This document shows, piece after piece, positions 46,799 to 57,100 of a stretch of DNA of 64,000 bases (position 1 is its first letter; each line of letters starts with the position of its first letter). The DNA comes from Haloferax mucosum ATCC BAA-1512. GTDB taxonomy: Archaea > Halobacteriota > Halobacteria > Halobacteriales > Haloferacaceae. The position numbers were made by a program, and so were the translations under genes. Under the pieces are notes generated by a model. The model saw only the letters and a list, made by a program, of their open reading frames with translations, had not been told where the DNA came from and made no database searches. The stretch spans positions 295,377 to 359,376 of the forward strand of contig NZ_AOLN01000006.1 of assembly GCF_000337815.1 (NCBI RefSeq), written 5' to 3'.

Positions 46799-48562
46799 AT
46801 GGAGCAGACTCGTCGAAACTTTATCAAGACAACTGCGGCCGCAGCGGGCGGACTGTCGATGGCGACGGGGACCGTCGTCGCAAACGGCGTCCGAGAGAAC
46901 CAATTTCTCGTCGATACGCGCTCTACGAGCTCAGACGCGTGGCGCGAGCAGGTAGAGATTATCGACGAAGCCGACGCGGTCCAGTTCGCGTCGGTCAAAG
47001 GTGACGAAAGCGACCTCGAAGGGTTCGGTCTCGACTTCGCACCAGAAGTCGAACTCTCTATCGAACCGCCGGGTATCGACGGCGTCTCTGCCGACGACGT
47101 CAGCGGGCACACTCCGGATACCATCGACTTCGAAGCGACGGATATCTCCGAAGGTGAGATTCCCAGTCCGCACCCGTACCAGTGGTCGAAGCGGAGCCAG
47201 AACGTCGAATCGGCTCACGAGGCAGGGGCCACGGGTGACGGGGTGACGATTGCAATCGTTGACTCCGGAATCGACGCCAGCCACCCCGACCTCGACGTTG
47301 ACACCGACCGGTCCGGAAACTTCTCTCTGGACGATTCTATCGGAACGAGCGACGACAGCAGTCACGGCACACACTGCGCCGGTATCGCCGCCGCGACCGG
47401 AAACCGTGCTTCCGAGGGCGGGCCGTACGTCGTCGGGGTCGCGCCGGAGGCGACGCTTCTCGATATGAAGGTGTTCCCGTTCAAATCCAGCGCGTCGATT
47501 TTGAGCGCCGTGACCACCGCCGTCGATAACGGAGCGACCGCGATTAACCTGAGTCTCGGACCGGGAAGCCCCGTCGGACCGAGTATCAGCCAACATCTGA
47601 GTGTCAAGTCCTACCGGCGAATCGGCTCGTACGCCCGCGAGAACGGCGCGCTACTCGTCGAGTCCGCGGGGAACGCCGACACCAACATCGACGAGTTCGA
47701 ATCGCAGATTACCAACACCGGCAAGGGAAGCCATCCGGGATGGCTCTCGGTGTCGGCGACCGGTCCCTTCTCCGAAGCGTCGTCCATCTCCGACCCGCCG
47801 ACGGACGCGGACAAAGACGGCATCCCCGACTACGGCACGATTCTCCCCGAACACACACCCTCTGACTACACGAACTACGGACCCAAATCGATTGACGTGA
47901 GTGCGCCAGGCGGAAACGCGAGTAGCCGAGGGTCTCTCTTCGATGGTGTCATGAGTACGCTCTCGCCGAAAGTCAGTGGGTACGGCTTCGTTCGAGTCGG
48001 TCCCGGCGGGGGAAGAGACATCTACTACGATTCTTCCGGAATATACGGAACCCTCCACGGGACGAGCATGGCCGCACCGCAAGTCACGGGTCTCGTCGCG
48101 GTCATCATGGCGGAGAACCCGAACGCCCACCCGGACCAAGTGAAAGCGCACATCAAAGACACGGCGAAGCATATCGACGCGACGTACCCGGAAGCCGAGT
48201 ACTTCACCGACGAGCCAACGGACGAAGACGACTACGAAGACGGCGAGTTGGACGACCTCTACGACTCACGGACGTTCCGCGGGGCCGGCCACATCGACAT
48301 CGGACACGCCGCGACGAAGGCCGTCGCGTTCCCCGGCGGTATCGAGGTGAACGGAGAGACATACTATCCTACCGACCCCGACGACGACGGCCGCTACGAG
48401 GACGTCAACGGCGATGGCACCGTCGATATGAAGGACGTCGAACTGCTCTACGAAATCGCGCTCCAAGACGCCGTCAACTCCGAGGCGCTGGCGTTCGACT
48501 TCAACGAAGACGGTCGCTTCGACATGAAAGACGCCCAAGCGCTCCTCCGGAAAGTCGAATAA
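46799..48562 (+). CDS. Tat-exported subtilisin-like protease with dockerin domain
   Basis: The 587-residue protein starts with a Tat signal (QTRRNFIKTTAAAAGG) and a propeptide-like region to about residue 125. The subtilase triad is complete: IVDSGIDASHPD (Asp), SHGTHCAGIAAATG (His), and GTSMAAPQVTGL (Ser), with ESAGNADTN around the oxyanion asparagine. The C-terminus carries two calcium-loop repeats of a type I dockerin (DVNGDGTVDMKDVELLYEI and DFNEDGRFDMKDAQALLRKV). It is thus an exported halolysin-like protease that could dock to cohesin-bearing surface proteins such as those encoded at 54-58 kb. TATA ATATATAT at 46768-46775 supports a leaderless ATG. Confidence 0.92.
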   Translation: MEQTRRNFIKTTAAAAGGLSMATGTVVANGVRENQFLVDTRSTSSDAWREQVEIIDEADAVQFASVKGDESDLEGFGLDFAPEVELSIEPPGIDGVSADDVSGHTPDTIDFEATDISEGEIPSPHPYQWSKRSQNVESAHEAGATGDGVTIAIVDSGIDASHPDLDVDTDRSGNFSLDDSIGTSDDSSHGTHCAGIAAATGNRASEGGPYVVGVAPEATLLDMKVFPFKSSASILSAVTTAVDNGATAINLSLGPGSPVGPSISQHLSVKSYRRIGSYARENGALLVESAGNADTNIDEFESQITNTGKGSHPGWLSVSATGPFSEASSISDPPTDADKDGIPDYGTILPEHTPSDYTNYGPKSIDVSAPGGNASSRGSLFDGVMSTLSPKVSGYGFVRVGPGGGRDIYYDSSGIYGTLHGTSMAAPQVTGLVAVIMAENPNAHPDQVKAHIKDTAKHIDATYPEAEYFTDEPTDEDDYEDGELDDLYDSRTFRGAGHIDIGHAATKAVAFPGGIEVNGETYYPTDPDDDGRYEDVNGDGTVDMKDVELLYEIALQDAVNSEALAFDFNEDGRFDMKDAQALLRKVE

Positions 48563-48760
48563 GACCGACCCAGCGCCACAGGCAGACACGCGAAAGCCGC
48601 CACCTCCCCGTAGCGACGCGGGGTGGTCCCGGAGCGGACGAAACAACCCCAGCTCACTCCGGGATGCACCTCTCGACCCGAACGCGAGTGGTCCGGAACG
48701 ACCCGGCCGGTCGCACGAACTCTCCACAAGAATTTTGACCTAATTACGGAACATACCGGT

Positions 48761-49963
48761 ATGCAGACTGTCATCCTTGCCGCCGGACAGGGAACGCGAA
48801 TGCGTCCGCTCACGGAACGCCGTGCCAAACCGATGCTCCCCGTCGCGGACAGACCGCTGTCCGCGCACACGGCTAAAACAGCCGTCGATGCCGGGGCGTC
48901 TCGGCTCATCATCGTCGTCGGCTACGAATCCGACGCAGTCTGCGAGTTCTTCGGCGACGAGTTCGCGGGTGTGCCCGTCGAATACGCCGAACAGACCGAA
49001 CAGCGAGGAACGGCCGACGCCGTCCGCGCCGCCGAGTCGCACCTCGACGATGGGCCGTTCGCCGTGTTGAACGGCGACGCCCTCTACGACGAACCGTCGC
49101 TCACGCGACTCTACGAGCAGGCACCCGCTGTCGGGTCGTACCGCGTCGCGGACCCGACGCAGTACGGCGTCCTCTACACCGCCGAGAGCGACGGCGACAC
49201 GCGCGTCACGGGCGTCGTCGAAAAGCCCGCCGACCCGCCGTCGAACCGCATCAACACCGGCGCGTACGTCTTCCCCGCCGAGGCACAGGCGTGGCTCGAA
49301 GTCGGCGAGAGCGAGCGGGGCGAACTCGAACTGACCGACGTGCTCGAACGCGCGTGCGAAGAATCGACGGTGGCCGCCGTTCCGTTCGAACGCTGGCTGG
49401 ACGTCGGCAGACCGTGGGAACTCCTCGAAGCCAACGAGTGGAAGGTCGGCGAACTCACCCGCACGCTCCGCGGCGAGGTACACGAAGACGCCGACATCCG
49501 CGGCGACGTGGTCGTCGAAGCCGGGGCGACCATCGACGCGGGCGTCGTCATCGAGGGACCGGCGCTCGTCCGACGCGGAGCGACCGTCGGCCCGAACGCG
49601 TACATTCGCGGACACACGGTCGTCGGAAACGACGCGAAAGTGGGCCACAGCGTCGAAGTGAAAAACAGCGTGCTGATGGCGGGCGCGACTGTCGGCCACC
49701 TCTCCTACGTCGGCGACAGTGTCCTCGGCCGCGACGTCAACTTCGGGGCGGGAACGACGGTTGCGAACCTTCGCCACGACGACGAAGCGGTGAAGACGCT
49801 CGTCAAGGGCGAACTGACCTCTACCGGCCGCCGCAAGTTCGGCGTCGTCTGTGGCGACGACGCGAAAACCGCGATTCAGACCAGTCTCAACGCGGGCGTG
49901 AAGTTGGACTGCGACGCGACGACGACGCCCGGCGAGGTCGTTCTGCGGGACAAATCCGAGTAG
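48761..49963 (+). CDS. glmU: GlmU-type UDP-N-acetylglucosamine pyrophosphorylase/acetyltransferase
   Basis: The 400-residue protein has the nucleotidyltransferase start QTVILAAGQGTRMRPLTERRAKPMLPV, VLNGDALYDEP (metal site) and RWLDVGRPWELLEANE, then a hexapeptide beta-helix from about residue 245 with the acetyltransferase-side motif GHSVEVKNSVLMAGATVGHLSYVGDSVLG and NFGAGTTVANLRHDD, which resemble the GlmU C-terminal active site more closely than does the other homologue at 31868. It would convert glucosamine-1-phosphate to UDP-GlcNAc. ATG 48761 matches the family N-terminus. It lies 2.3 kb from the glmM-like gene. Confidence 0.88.
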   Translation: MQTVILAAGQGTRMRPLTERRAKPMLPVADRPLSAHTAKTAVDAGASRLIIVVGYESDAVCEFFGDEFAGVPVEYAEQTEQRGTADAVRAAESHLDDGPFAVLNGDALYDEPSLTRLYEQAPAVGSYRVADPTQYGVLYTAESDGDTRVTGVVEKPADPPSNRINTGAYVFPAEAQAWLEVGESERGELELTDVLERACEESTVAAVPFERWLDVGRPWELLEANEWKVGELTRTLRGEVHEDADIRGDVVVEAGATIDAGVVIEGPALVRRGATVGPNAYIRGHTVVGNDAKVGHSVEVKNSVLMAGATVGHLSYVGDSVLGRDVNFGAGTTVANLRHDDEAVKTLVKGELTSTGRRKFGVVCGDDAKTAIQTSLNAGVKLDCDATTTPGEVVLRDKSE

Positions 49964-50002
49964 CGACCCGGCGCGCGAACGCGATGCGATTTTCTCTCAC
50001 CT

Positions 50003-50036
50003 GTACAGTTATTACCTCGTACAGTATATTCACTGT
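50003..50036 (+). promoter_or_regulatory. Repeated operator-like sites around a promoter
   Basis: GTACAGT occurs at 50003-50009 and again at 50019-50025, a 16-base spacing, flanking a TATA-like TTATTA (50009-50014). A partial inverted copy (ACTGT, 50032-50036) follows directly. This resembles a regulator site that covers the promoter of the gene starting at 50037; the MarR/GbsR-like regulator encoded just downstream is a candidate binder. Confidence 0.4.
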
Positions 50037-50666
50037 GTGGCGAATATAGAAAACGGATCTGGGTCGGGGGCGGATGCGGAGACTGGAGGTGACGCTAAAC
50101 CCGAAACTGAGACTCCTGATATGACACTCCGGAGCGGTTCACTGGGGCTGTGGGACCGACTCGTCGGCCCGACTGCAAGCGGCGTAGAGCAGTTACTGGT
50201 ACTGGCATCGGGAGTCGTGTTTACCGGTTTCGTCTTCGGCTATGCCGAAACGCAGGCGCTCGATTGGTCGATAATACAGCAGTTGCTCGTCGCGTTTCTG
50301 ACGCTCGATATCGCAGGGGGAATCGTCGCCAATACGACTGCGAGTGGTGTGGATTGGTGGCACCGACCGTCACAACGCCGTCGGGACCACTTCGCGTTCG
50401 TGGCATTCCACATCTACCCGTTCGCGCTGGCGTGGGTATTTGAGACGGTTTCGTGGGTTGAAGGCGCGCTCGTCTACGGGTATATCCTCGGAAGCGCGGC
50501 GGTAATTCTCCTGGGTCCGCGGTCTCTCCGCAGGCCGGTCGGGATGGTGTTCACGGCGGGCGGCGTCCTCTTGGCGCTGGTCGTCGTCTCGTACGGACCG
50601 GGGCTGGAGTGGTTCGTCCCGTTCCTCGCTCTCAAACTGCTCGGCGGGCATCTCGCAAGCGGGTGA
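50037..50666 (+). CDS. Membrane protein of unknown function
   Basis: The 209-residue protein has a short acidic N-terminal tail (about 30 residues), then five or so hydrophobic helices (LLVLASGVVFTGFVFGYA, QLLVAFLTLDIAGGIVAN, HIYPFALAWVFETVSW, LVYGYILGSAAVILLG, MVFTAGGVLLALVVVSYG). Conserved-looking polar residues include WWHRPSQRRRDHFAFVAFHIYPF. The start is a GTG about 25 bases after a TATA-like element; ATG 50121 is an alternative. It converges with the regulator gene 18 bases away. Function unknown. Confidence 0.65.
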   Translation: MANIENGSGSGADAETGGDAKPETETPDMTLRSGSLGLWDRLVGPTASGVEQLLVLASGVVFTGFVFGYAETQALDWSIIQQLLVAFLTLDIAGGIVANTTASGVDWWHRPSQRRRDHFAFVAFHIYPFALAWVFETVSWVEGALVYGYILGSAAVILLGPRSLRRPVGMVFTAGGVLLALVVVSYGPGLEWFVPFLALKLLGGHLASG

Positions 50667-50684
50667 AGGCCATCACGTGGGTCG

Positions 50685-51227
50685 CTACGGCTCGTCGTCC
50701 ACGGTGCGCGATTCGACTTCGGAGACGACATCGAAAAGCACCTCGGGAGAGGCGCGCGTGAAAAATGACAGCAGTGTCTCGGCTTGGTCGTAGAACGCTT
50801 CGAGTTCCGCGACTCGCGCGCTCGCGTGCGACGTTCGATCGGTTTCGGGCGCGTCGTCGAGACTCGCCTGCGCGGTTTCGAGCGCGCGCGTCATGATTCG
50901 AATCTCGCGGCGACCCTGTTGTTCGAAAAACTCCTGCATGATGGTCCAGAAGTCGGTTTCCGCCTCGAAATACACCTTGCGGCCCTCGCCGGGACTCGAC
51001 TGTCTGTGGACGAGGTGGTACGGCTCTAAGGCAGACATGGCGTTGCTCACCGTCGATTTGGCGTAGCCCGACTCCGCGACCAACTCGTCGAGCGACATCG
51101 GCTCGCCGACGAAGTACAGCAGGCCGTATATGTGGCCGTAACTTCGGTTGAGTCCGTACATTTCCGCCGTTCGAGCCATCGCGTCGGCGATTTCGAGTTT
51201 CGCGTCGTCGTATGCGTCGTCGGTCAT
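50685..51227 (-). CDS. GbsR/MarR-like transcriptional regulator
   Basis: The 180-residue protein has the GbsR layout: a helical N-terminus (MARTAEMYGLNRSYGHIYGLLYFV), a winged helix-turn-helix (MSLDELVAESGYAKSTVSNAMSALEPYHLVHR), a wing with SPGEGRKVYFEAETDFW, and a C-terminal dimerisation helix bundle. The family controls osmoprotectant genes in bacteria and many transport genes in archaea. It is convergent with the membrane protein at 50037, whose promoter has repeated operator-like sites, and divergent from the NAD-binding protein at 51328. ATG 51227 is used; a GTG lies one codon upstream. Confidence 0.85.
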   Translation of the reverse strand: MTDDAYDDAKLEIADAMARTAEMYGLNRSYGHIYGLLYFVGEPMSLDELVAESGYAKSTVSNAMSALEPYHLVHRQSSPGEGRKVYFEAETDFWTIMQEFFEQQGRREIRIMTRALETAQASLDDAPETDRTSHASARVAELEAFYDQAETLLSFFTRASPEVLFDVVSEVESRTVDDEP

Positions 51228-51327
51228 CACGCGTCGTTCGCGTCGGAACAGTAATACAGTGTCGAGACTACGTTCAGTATGTTGTGAATCTGGGAAATAG
51301 AAGCTGGAACCAAGCGGGGGTGAGGCG

Positions 51328-52197
51328 GTGACGCGCGTGCTCGTTGCTGGCGCGACTGGCTACCTCGGGAGATACGCGGTCAGTGCGTTCAACGCGCGCG
51401 GATACAACGTACGGGCGCTCTCGCGTCCCCAGTCCGTGGACAAGCTTTCGTCTCCCGGGGAGTATCTCGAACCCGCCGTCCGCGACGATATCGACGACCT
51501 CTTCGTCGGGACCGCGACCGACCCCGACACGCTCGACGGCCTGTGCGACGGGGTCGATGTCGTGTTCTCGTCGCTCGGGGTGACGCGCCAGCAGGCGAGT
51601 CATCAGGACGTCGATTACGGGGCGAATCGCACGATTCTCGACCTTGCGTCCGCGGCCGACGTCGAGCGATTCGTGTTCGTCTCGGTCGAGCGACCGGACC
51701 TCTGGGGGTCGCTCATCGAACCGCGAGAGGCATTCGTCTCGGAACTCCACGAGTCGGCGCTTTCGCACACCGTCGTCCGGCCGACGGGATACTTCTCGGA
51801 TATGACCGCGTTCTTCGAGATGGCGCGCCGCGACCGGGCGTTTCTCGTCGGCGACGGGTCGGCGCGGATGAACCCCATCCACGGGACCGACCTCGCCGCG
51901 GCGTGCGTCGACGCAGTCGATGACTCTCGCCGCGAGTTCTCCATCGGCGGTCCGGACGTGTTCAGCTACGACGAAATCGCCGCTCTCGCGTTCCGCGTCC
52001 TCGATAAACCGCCGGCGGTGACACACCTCCCGAAGTGGGTCGTCGATGCGGCACTCACGGCGGTCGGACCGTTTAGCCGACGCTCCGCGGCGCTCGGACG
52101 CGCGTTTTCGGCTATTTTGACGACCGACGTGGTCGCCCCGGAAACCGGGTCACACTCGCTGGAACAGCAGTACGCGACGTTGGCGACGCGGGACTGA
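51328..52197 (+). CDS. NmrA-like NAD(P)-binding SDR-family protein
   Basis: The 289-residue protein opens with VLVAGATGYLGRYAVSAF, the atypical-SDR glycine motif, followed by DVVFSSLGVTRQQ, a VVRPTGYFSDMTAFFEMA segment typical of NmrA/YcfA-like proteins, and NPIHGTDLAAACVDAV. The usual catalytic YxxxK is not apparent, so it may be a redox sensor or an atypical enzyme. Start is a GTG with GGGGG upstream. The regulator gene is divergent, 100 bases away. Confidence 0.82.
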   Translation: MTRVLVAGATGYLGRYAVSAFNARGYNVRALSRPQSVDKLSSPGEYLEPAVRDDIDDLFVGTATDPDTLDGLCDGVDVVFSSLGVTRQQASHQDVDYGANRTILDLASAADVERFVFVSVERPDLWGSLIEPREAFVSELHESALSHTVVRPTGYFSDMTAFFEMARRDRAFLVGDGSARMNPIHGTDLAAACVDAVDDSRREFSIGGPDVFSYDEIAALAFRVLDKPPAVTHLPKWVVDAALTAVGPFSRRSAALGRAFSAILTTDVVAPETGSHSLEQQYATLATRD

Positions 52198-52224
52198 AAA
52201 ACGAGTTCGAGAACTCAGCTGACC

Positions 52225-53544
52225 CTACACTGCGTCGTCAACGAGCGCGCGAGCATCGGCTAACAGCGCGTCTGCGCGGGCTTCGTCGCGGGCTTCGGCG
52301 GTCAGTCGAACTAACGGCTGTGTCCCGCTCGCGCGCACGAGGAACCACCCGTCGTCGCGTTCGACGCGCACGCCGTCGAGCGTCGAGACCGAGTCGGAGT
52401 CGTAGGCGTCCGCAACCGCACCCCGAACCGTGCTCATCACCTCCCGTTTTCGGTCGGTTTCGACGCTCGTCCGTCGCAGGAGATACGACCCGAGTTCGTC
52501 GCGCTGGGCGGCGAGAGACCCGCGGCGCGAGACGAGTTCGACGAGTTTACACGCCGCCAACGGTCCGTCCGGACAGAGCGTCTCGTCGGGCCAAATCCAC
52601 GCGCCCGAGGGTTCGCCGCCGAAGACGACGTCGTCGTCACGGGCGGTCTCCGCAACGAACACGTCGCCGACTTTCGTCCGGGTGAGAGACGCGTCTCGCT
52701 TTGCGAGCACGTCATCGACGACGAGACTCGTGTTGAGCGGAGCGGCGACGCGCTCGCCGGGTTCGACTGCCTCGCGGCCGAACAGCGCGAGGAGTTCGTC
52801 GCCCTCGACGAACGACCCCGTCTCGTCTACCGCCATCATGCGGTCGGCGTCGCCGTCGTGAGCGATTCCGAGGTCGGCGTCCGTGCTGGCAACGACAGCA
52901 CACAGCGTCTCGCAGGTTTCGGCCGTCGGCTCGCTCGGCCGACTCGGGAACCTGCCGTCGGGCGTCGAATTGAGCGTCTGAACGTCACAGCCGAGGCGGC
53001 GAAGGGCTTCGACCGTCGCGCCGCCCATCCCGTTTCCGACGTCCACGACGACCGAGCAGTCGCCGTCGATGTCGATGGCCGAACAGAGCGTCTCGACGTG
53101 TTCGGCCGTGAGGTCCGGCGTGGTGGTCTCTTCGCCGACGGCGTCCCACGCCGCGTACGAGCGCTCGTCTGCGTCGAGGGCGGTCTCGATTTCGTCGCGT
53201 CGGGCTTCGCCGAACGCTTGGCCGGACGGCGACCAGAGTTTGAAGCCGTTGTCCGTCGGCGGGTTGTGCGAGGCGGTGACCATGAGACCGGCGTCAGCGT
53301 CGGTTCGCGCGACGCCGCGGGCGAGCGCCGGCGTCGAGACCATCCCCGCGCGGACGACATCCGCGCCTGCGCTTCGGAGCGCCGCGCTCGCCGCATCGGC
53401 GAGGAGCGGACTGGTCGTTCGCGCGTCGCGGCCGACGACGACGCGGTCGTTACCACAGGTTGCGAGCGCCTGTCCGAGCGCCGTCGCCAATTCGGGTGTA
53501 AGTAGCTCTCCGACCGGGCCGCGGACGCCGCTAGTTCCGAACAT
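52225..53544 (-). CDS. glmM: Phosphoglucosamine mutase-type phosphohexomutase
   Basis: The 439-residue enzyme begins MFGTSGVRGPVGELLTPELA, the GlmM-type N-terminus. The phosphoserine loop is VTASHNPPTDNG, the metal-binding loop is IAHDGDADRMMAVDE, the sugar-binding loop is GGEPSGAWIW and the phosphate-binding loop is RASGTQPLVRL. GEPSGA replaces the commoner GEQSGH or GEPSGH. It would interconvert glucosamine-6- and -1-phosphate between GlmS and GlmU; activity on glucose or mannose phosphates is also possible. ATG 53544 is used because the upstream extension lacks homology. Confidence 0.85.
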   Translation of the reverse strand: MFGTSGVRGPVGELLTPELATALGQALATCGNDRVVVGRDARTTSPLLADAASAALRSAGADVVRAGMVSTPALARGVARTDADAGLMVTASHNPPTDNGFKLWSPSGQAFGEARRDEIETALDADERSYAAWDAVGEETTTPDLTAEHVETLCSAIDIDGDCSVVVDVGNGMGGATVEALRRLGCDVQTLNSTPDGRFPSRPSEPTAETCETLCAVVASTDADLGIAHDGDADRMMAVDETGSFVEGDELLALFGREAVEPGERVAAPLNTSLVVDDVLAKRDASLTRTKVGDVFVAETARDDDVVFGGEPSGAWIWPDETLCPDGPLAACKLVELVSRRGSLAAQRDELGSYLLRRTSVETDRKREVMSTVRGAVADAYDSDSVSTLDGVRVERDDGWFLVRASGTQPLVRLTAEARDEARADALLADARALVDDAV

Positions 53545-54112
53545 GTGCGAGGATTTTCTCAGCGCACAATGAACGCTTCGGCCCGGGCGACTGTCACTAA
53601 GATTTTGCCGCTCGATATCGACTACGGCCGTGTCATCTCCCGACCGCACACGTTCGCCGGAGGCCATCGCGTCGAGTGCGGAACAGACCGGACGACCTCC
53701 GCGAAGCGCTGGTTACGACCGATGCGACCGACGAAAACGAGGGGAAAAGCGACTAACGGAGCGAGATATTTGCGCCATCGAAGACGGGTGAGAACCGAAC
53801 GAGAACGCCGTTTTCCGGGGATTCGAGGAGGCCCCTAATGGGGTTGGAACAGCCAGTCGAACCGACACCGTACAGTGGGTGTGTACGTCGTCGGCGCTGA
53901 CTATTCGCTCAGATTCGGTTCTTCGAGAAAAGCCTTTGGTTAGGATGTACCGGTGGTAGGAATGGAACTGCCGTCCTCGCCGCCACCCAGACAACATCTT
54001 AAACAATATATCTGACACCAAGTCTATATGCAACCATCAATACTGTCATAGTTTCTAGCAATATCTCCCCAACTATGTAATACTATTATTAGAGATTATC
54101 AACCCTGAATCG
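53545..54112. other. Intergenic region with promoter for the nucleotidase gene
   Basis: About 570 bases with no convincing gene. It becomes AT-rich after 53990, and TACTATTATTAG (54081-54092) lies 21-32 bases before the GTG at 54113, fitting a leaderless promoter for the nucleotidase gene. The frames of about 100 codons here do not show haloarchaeal composition. Confidence 0.45.
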
Positions 54113-57100
54113 GTGCGGACAGGTGTGCCTTCGCACACAGCGCAACAGTCAACACGCAGTCGTACTGTAACAGTGCTACTGGTGTTAGTGCTCACGACCG
54201 CGACGCTCCCCGCAGGCGTGGCGAGCGCGACGGCCAGCACTGGCATCACTGCACTCGAATCCACCACTCACCTTGCGATGGACGGCTCCGGCGACGTGGC
54301 CGTCTCCATCACCGAACTGCAATCGAACACCAGCGACGGCGACGCCTCGGCCTACGTCGGCCGGGTCGTCAGCACCGCCGGGACCGTCACCGCGACCAAC
54401 GCCAACGGCTTTTTCTTGCAGAACGCGTCTGCCGAAGCCGTCGAATACAGCGGTGTGTACGTCTACACCGGAAGTACACCGAGTGTCGCACCCGGCGACG
54501 TCGTAGACGTGACCGCACCCGTCAAAGAGTACAACGGTCTTACCGAACTCGACCTGACGGGTGACAACGCGTCCGTCTCGACGACCGGCACCGACACGGT
54601 TCCCGACGCGACCACCGTCTCGACCGCCGACGCCGCACAGGAAGCCTACGAAGGCGTGCTCGTCAACGTGACCGGTCTCGAAGTCACGAAGACTCCCGGC
54701 CAGTACGGCGAGTGGGCCGTCACCGACGGCTCGTCGGCCATCGCCGTAGACGACAAGACGACCGGCGACGACACGACGCCGAGCGAGTCCGGAAGCACCA
54801 TCGACGCCATCGAAGGGCCGGTGTTCTACAGCTACGGCGCGTTCAAACTCCAGCCCGCGACCGTTTCGAATCTGACCGCGCCCGAAACCGGCGGCGGTGA
54901 TGGCAACGATGGCGGCGACGGCGACGATGGCGGCGACGGCAACGACGGCGACGAAAACAGCACAGGAAACGCGACGACGATTACGCTCGTCGGCTACAAC
55001 GACATCGGAAAGGCCGCCGCCGGGTCTGGCGACGACGAACTCGGCCGGATGATTACGCTCATCGAACAACAGCGAGCCGCCGCCGACGGGCCCGTCTTCG
55101 TCGCCGGTGGCGGCGACGAACTGAGTCCGCACGCGCTCCGGAACTACGACGGACTCGACGAACCGTACGAACCGCCGGTGACGGCGCTGAATCTCATCGA
55201 CCCCGACGCCGAAGTCGTCCAGAACCACGAACTCGACTACGACGAGGATAAGGGCGCGAACGACTTCGCCGTCTTCGAAGCAATCGCAAACGAGTCGTCG
55301 TACCCGTGGCTCCTCACCAACGTCGTCCACGAGGACACCGGCGAGAACCTCCCGGGAACGAAAAACTACACCGTCGTCGAACGCGGCGGCGTTCGCGTCG
55401 GCTTCTTCGGACTCACCGACGAGGCAATCAACGCCAAGACCGACGGCGTCATGGACCGCAACGGCTACAAAGTACTCGACCCGACCGCGGCCGCACAGCG
55501 AACGACGGACACGCTCCGCAACGAGGAGAACGTCGATGTCGTCGTCGCGCTCGCACCGCTCGGCATTCCGGACTCGAAGCAACTCGCCCACGACGTTGAC
55601 GGAATCGACGCGCTCGTCTCCGGCGACGACCACCAGCGCTACTCCCCACAGCAGACTGACGGCGTCCTCATCGGCGAGACGAGCGGCAAGGCAAGCGCGA
55701 TTATGTCGATGCAACTCACCGTCGAAGACGGCGACGTCACCGATTCGTCGGGTGAACTCATCGACGTGACGGCCAACACGTCCCGCAACGACACGTGGAA
55801 AGAGTACATCAACCCGCTCCGCGAGGAATACCTCAACACCAAGCTTGCAACGGCGGTCATGCCGGAACACACGGGTGTCGGCTCTAGCTACACCGACGAC
55901 TCCGCGACGGGCCATCTCGTCACCGACGGCGTTCGCAACTACACCGGCGCTGACGTGGCCGTGACGAACGCGGGTGGCATCCGCGACACGCTCTATCCGA
56001 CCGACAAATACGACGCGGGCGAGCAGTTCGACATCACCCGCGGGATGGTCACCTCGACGCATTCGTTCGGCAACACGATCGTCGTCGTGGAAGTGACCGG
56101 CGCGGAACTCCGCGATGTCGTCGAGAGCCAAATCACCCCGCTCGGCATGGACAACCAGTACGGCACGCAGACCCAACAACAGGTAAGCGGCGTCACCTTC
56201 GAATGGGTGCCGCACTCGAACAAATCGTCTCCGACCGAGGGTGACGCGACCGTACAGGACCTCACGGTGAACGGCGAACCGGTCGAAGCAGACGAGACCT
56301 ACACGCTCGCGGTCAACTCCTACATCGCCGACGGCGGCAGTGGCTACCCGCTCGCCGACGCTCCGCGCGTGGCGGTGTACAACGAGACGACGATGGCCGA
56401 AGGCGTCATCGGCTACCTCCAGAACCGAAGCACCATCGCGGCCGCAGAAGTCGATACCGAGTCCGACGACCGGATGCGACGCGTCGATACGACCGTGGAT
56501 TCCTCGGCCGTCGAGCTATCGGACGCTGACGGTCAGACGACGGTCACCATCGACGCTCCCTCGCGTGTGACCGGCGTGACCGGCGCGGCCGCTTTCGCCG
56601 ACCGAAACGGCTCGTACGTCACGGCAACGAACGTCGCCTACGACGACCAGTCCGGAACGGTGACCGTGACTGTCCCGACCGACGAACTGGCCGCTTTCGA
56701 GACGGCCCCGTTCCAGCCGAACTCGGGAATCGACCTCTACGTCGGATACACCGACAGCGAGTATTCGAGTCAGTACGAAAACTTCGATACCGCGGTGTTG
56801 AACGCCGACCTCGAAACGGGCACCACGACGCCCCCGTCGAACTCGGTCGCGCTCGCCATCGGCGACGCTGACGGGACCGTTCCGCTCGGCGACGACCGCG
56901 AGTTCGAACTCACTGCGCGCGACGCCACCCACGGCGTCGGCGCGTACGAACTGACGGTGACTGTCGGCGACGCCGCGACCGCTCGCATCACCGACGTTTC
57001 GTTCTCGACCGACCCCGGCTTCTCCGAGGTCAACATCAGCGACGACGGGACGAAAGCGCACATCGCCGTCGCGGGCGCAACGCTCTCCGACGCCGACGAA

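Noticed and set aside
54185..56215. 676-codon open frame on the minus strand inside the nucleotidase gene
   Set aside because: It is antisense to a protein with clear domains; GC-rich codons leave long open antisense frames, and its composition (Arg/Val-rich) is not haloarchaeal.
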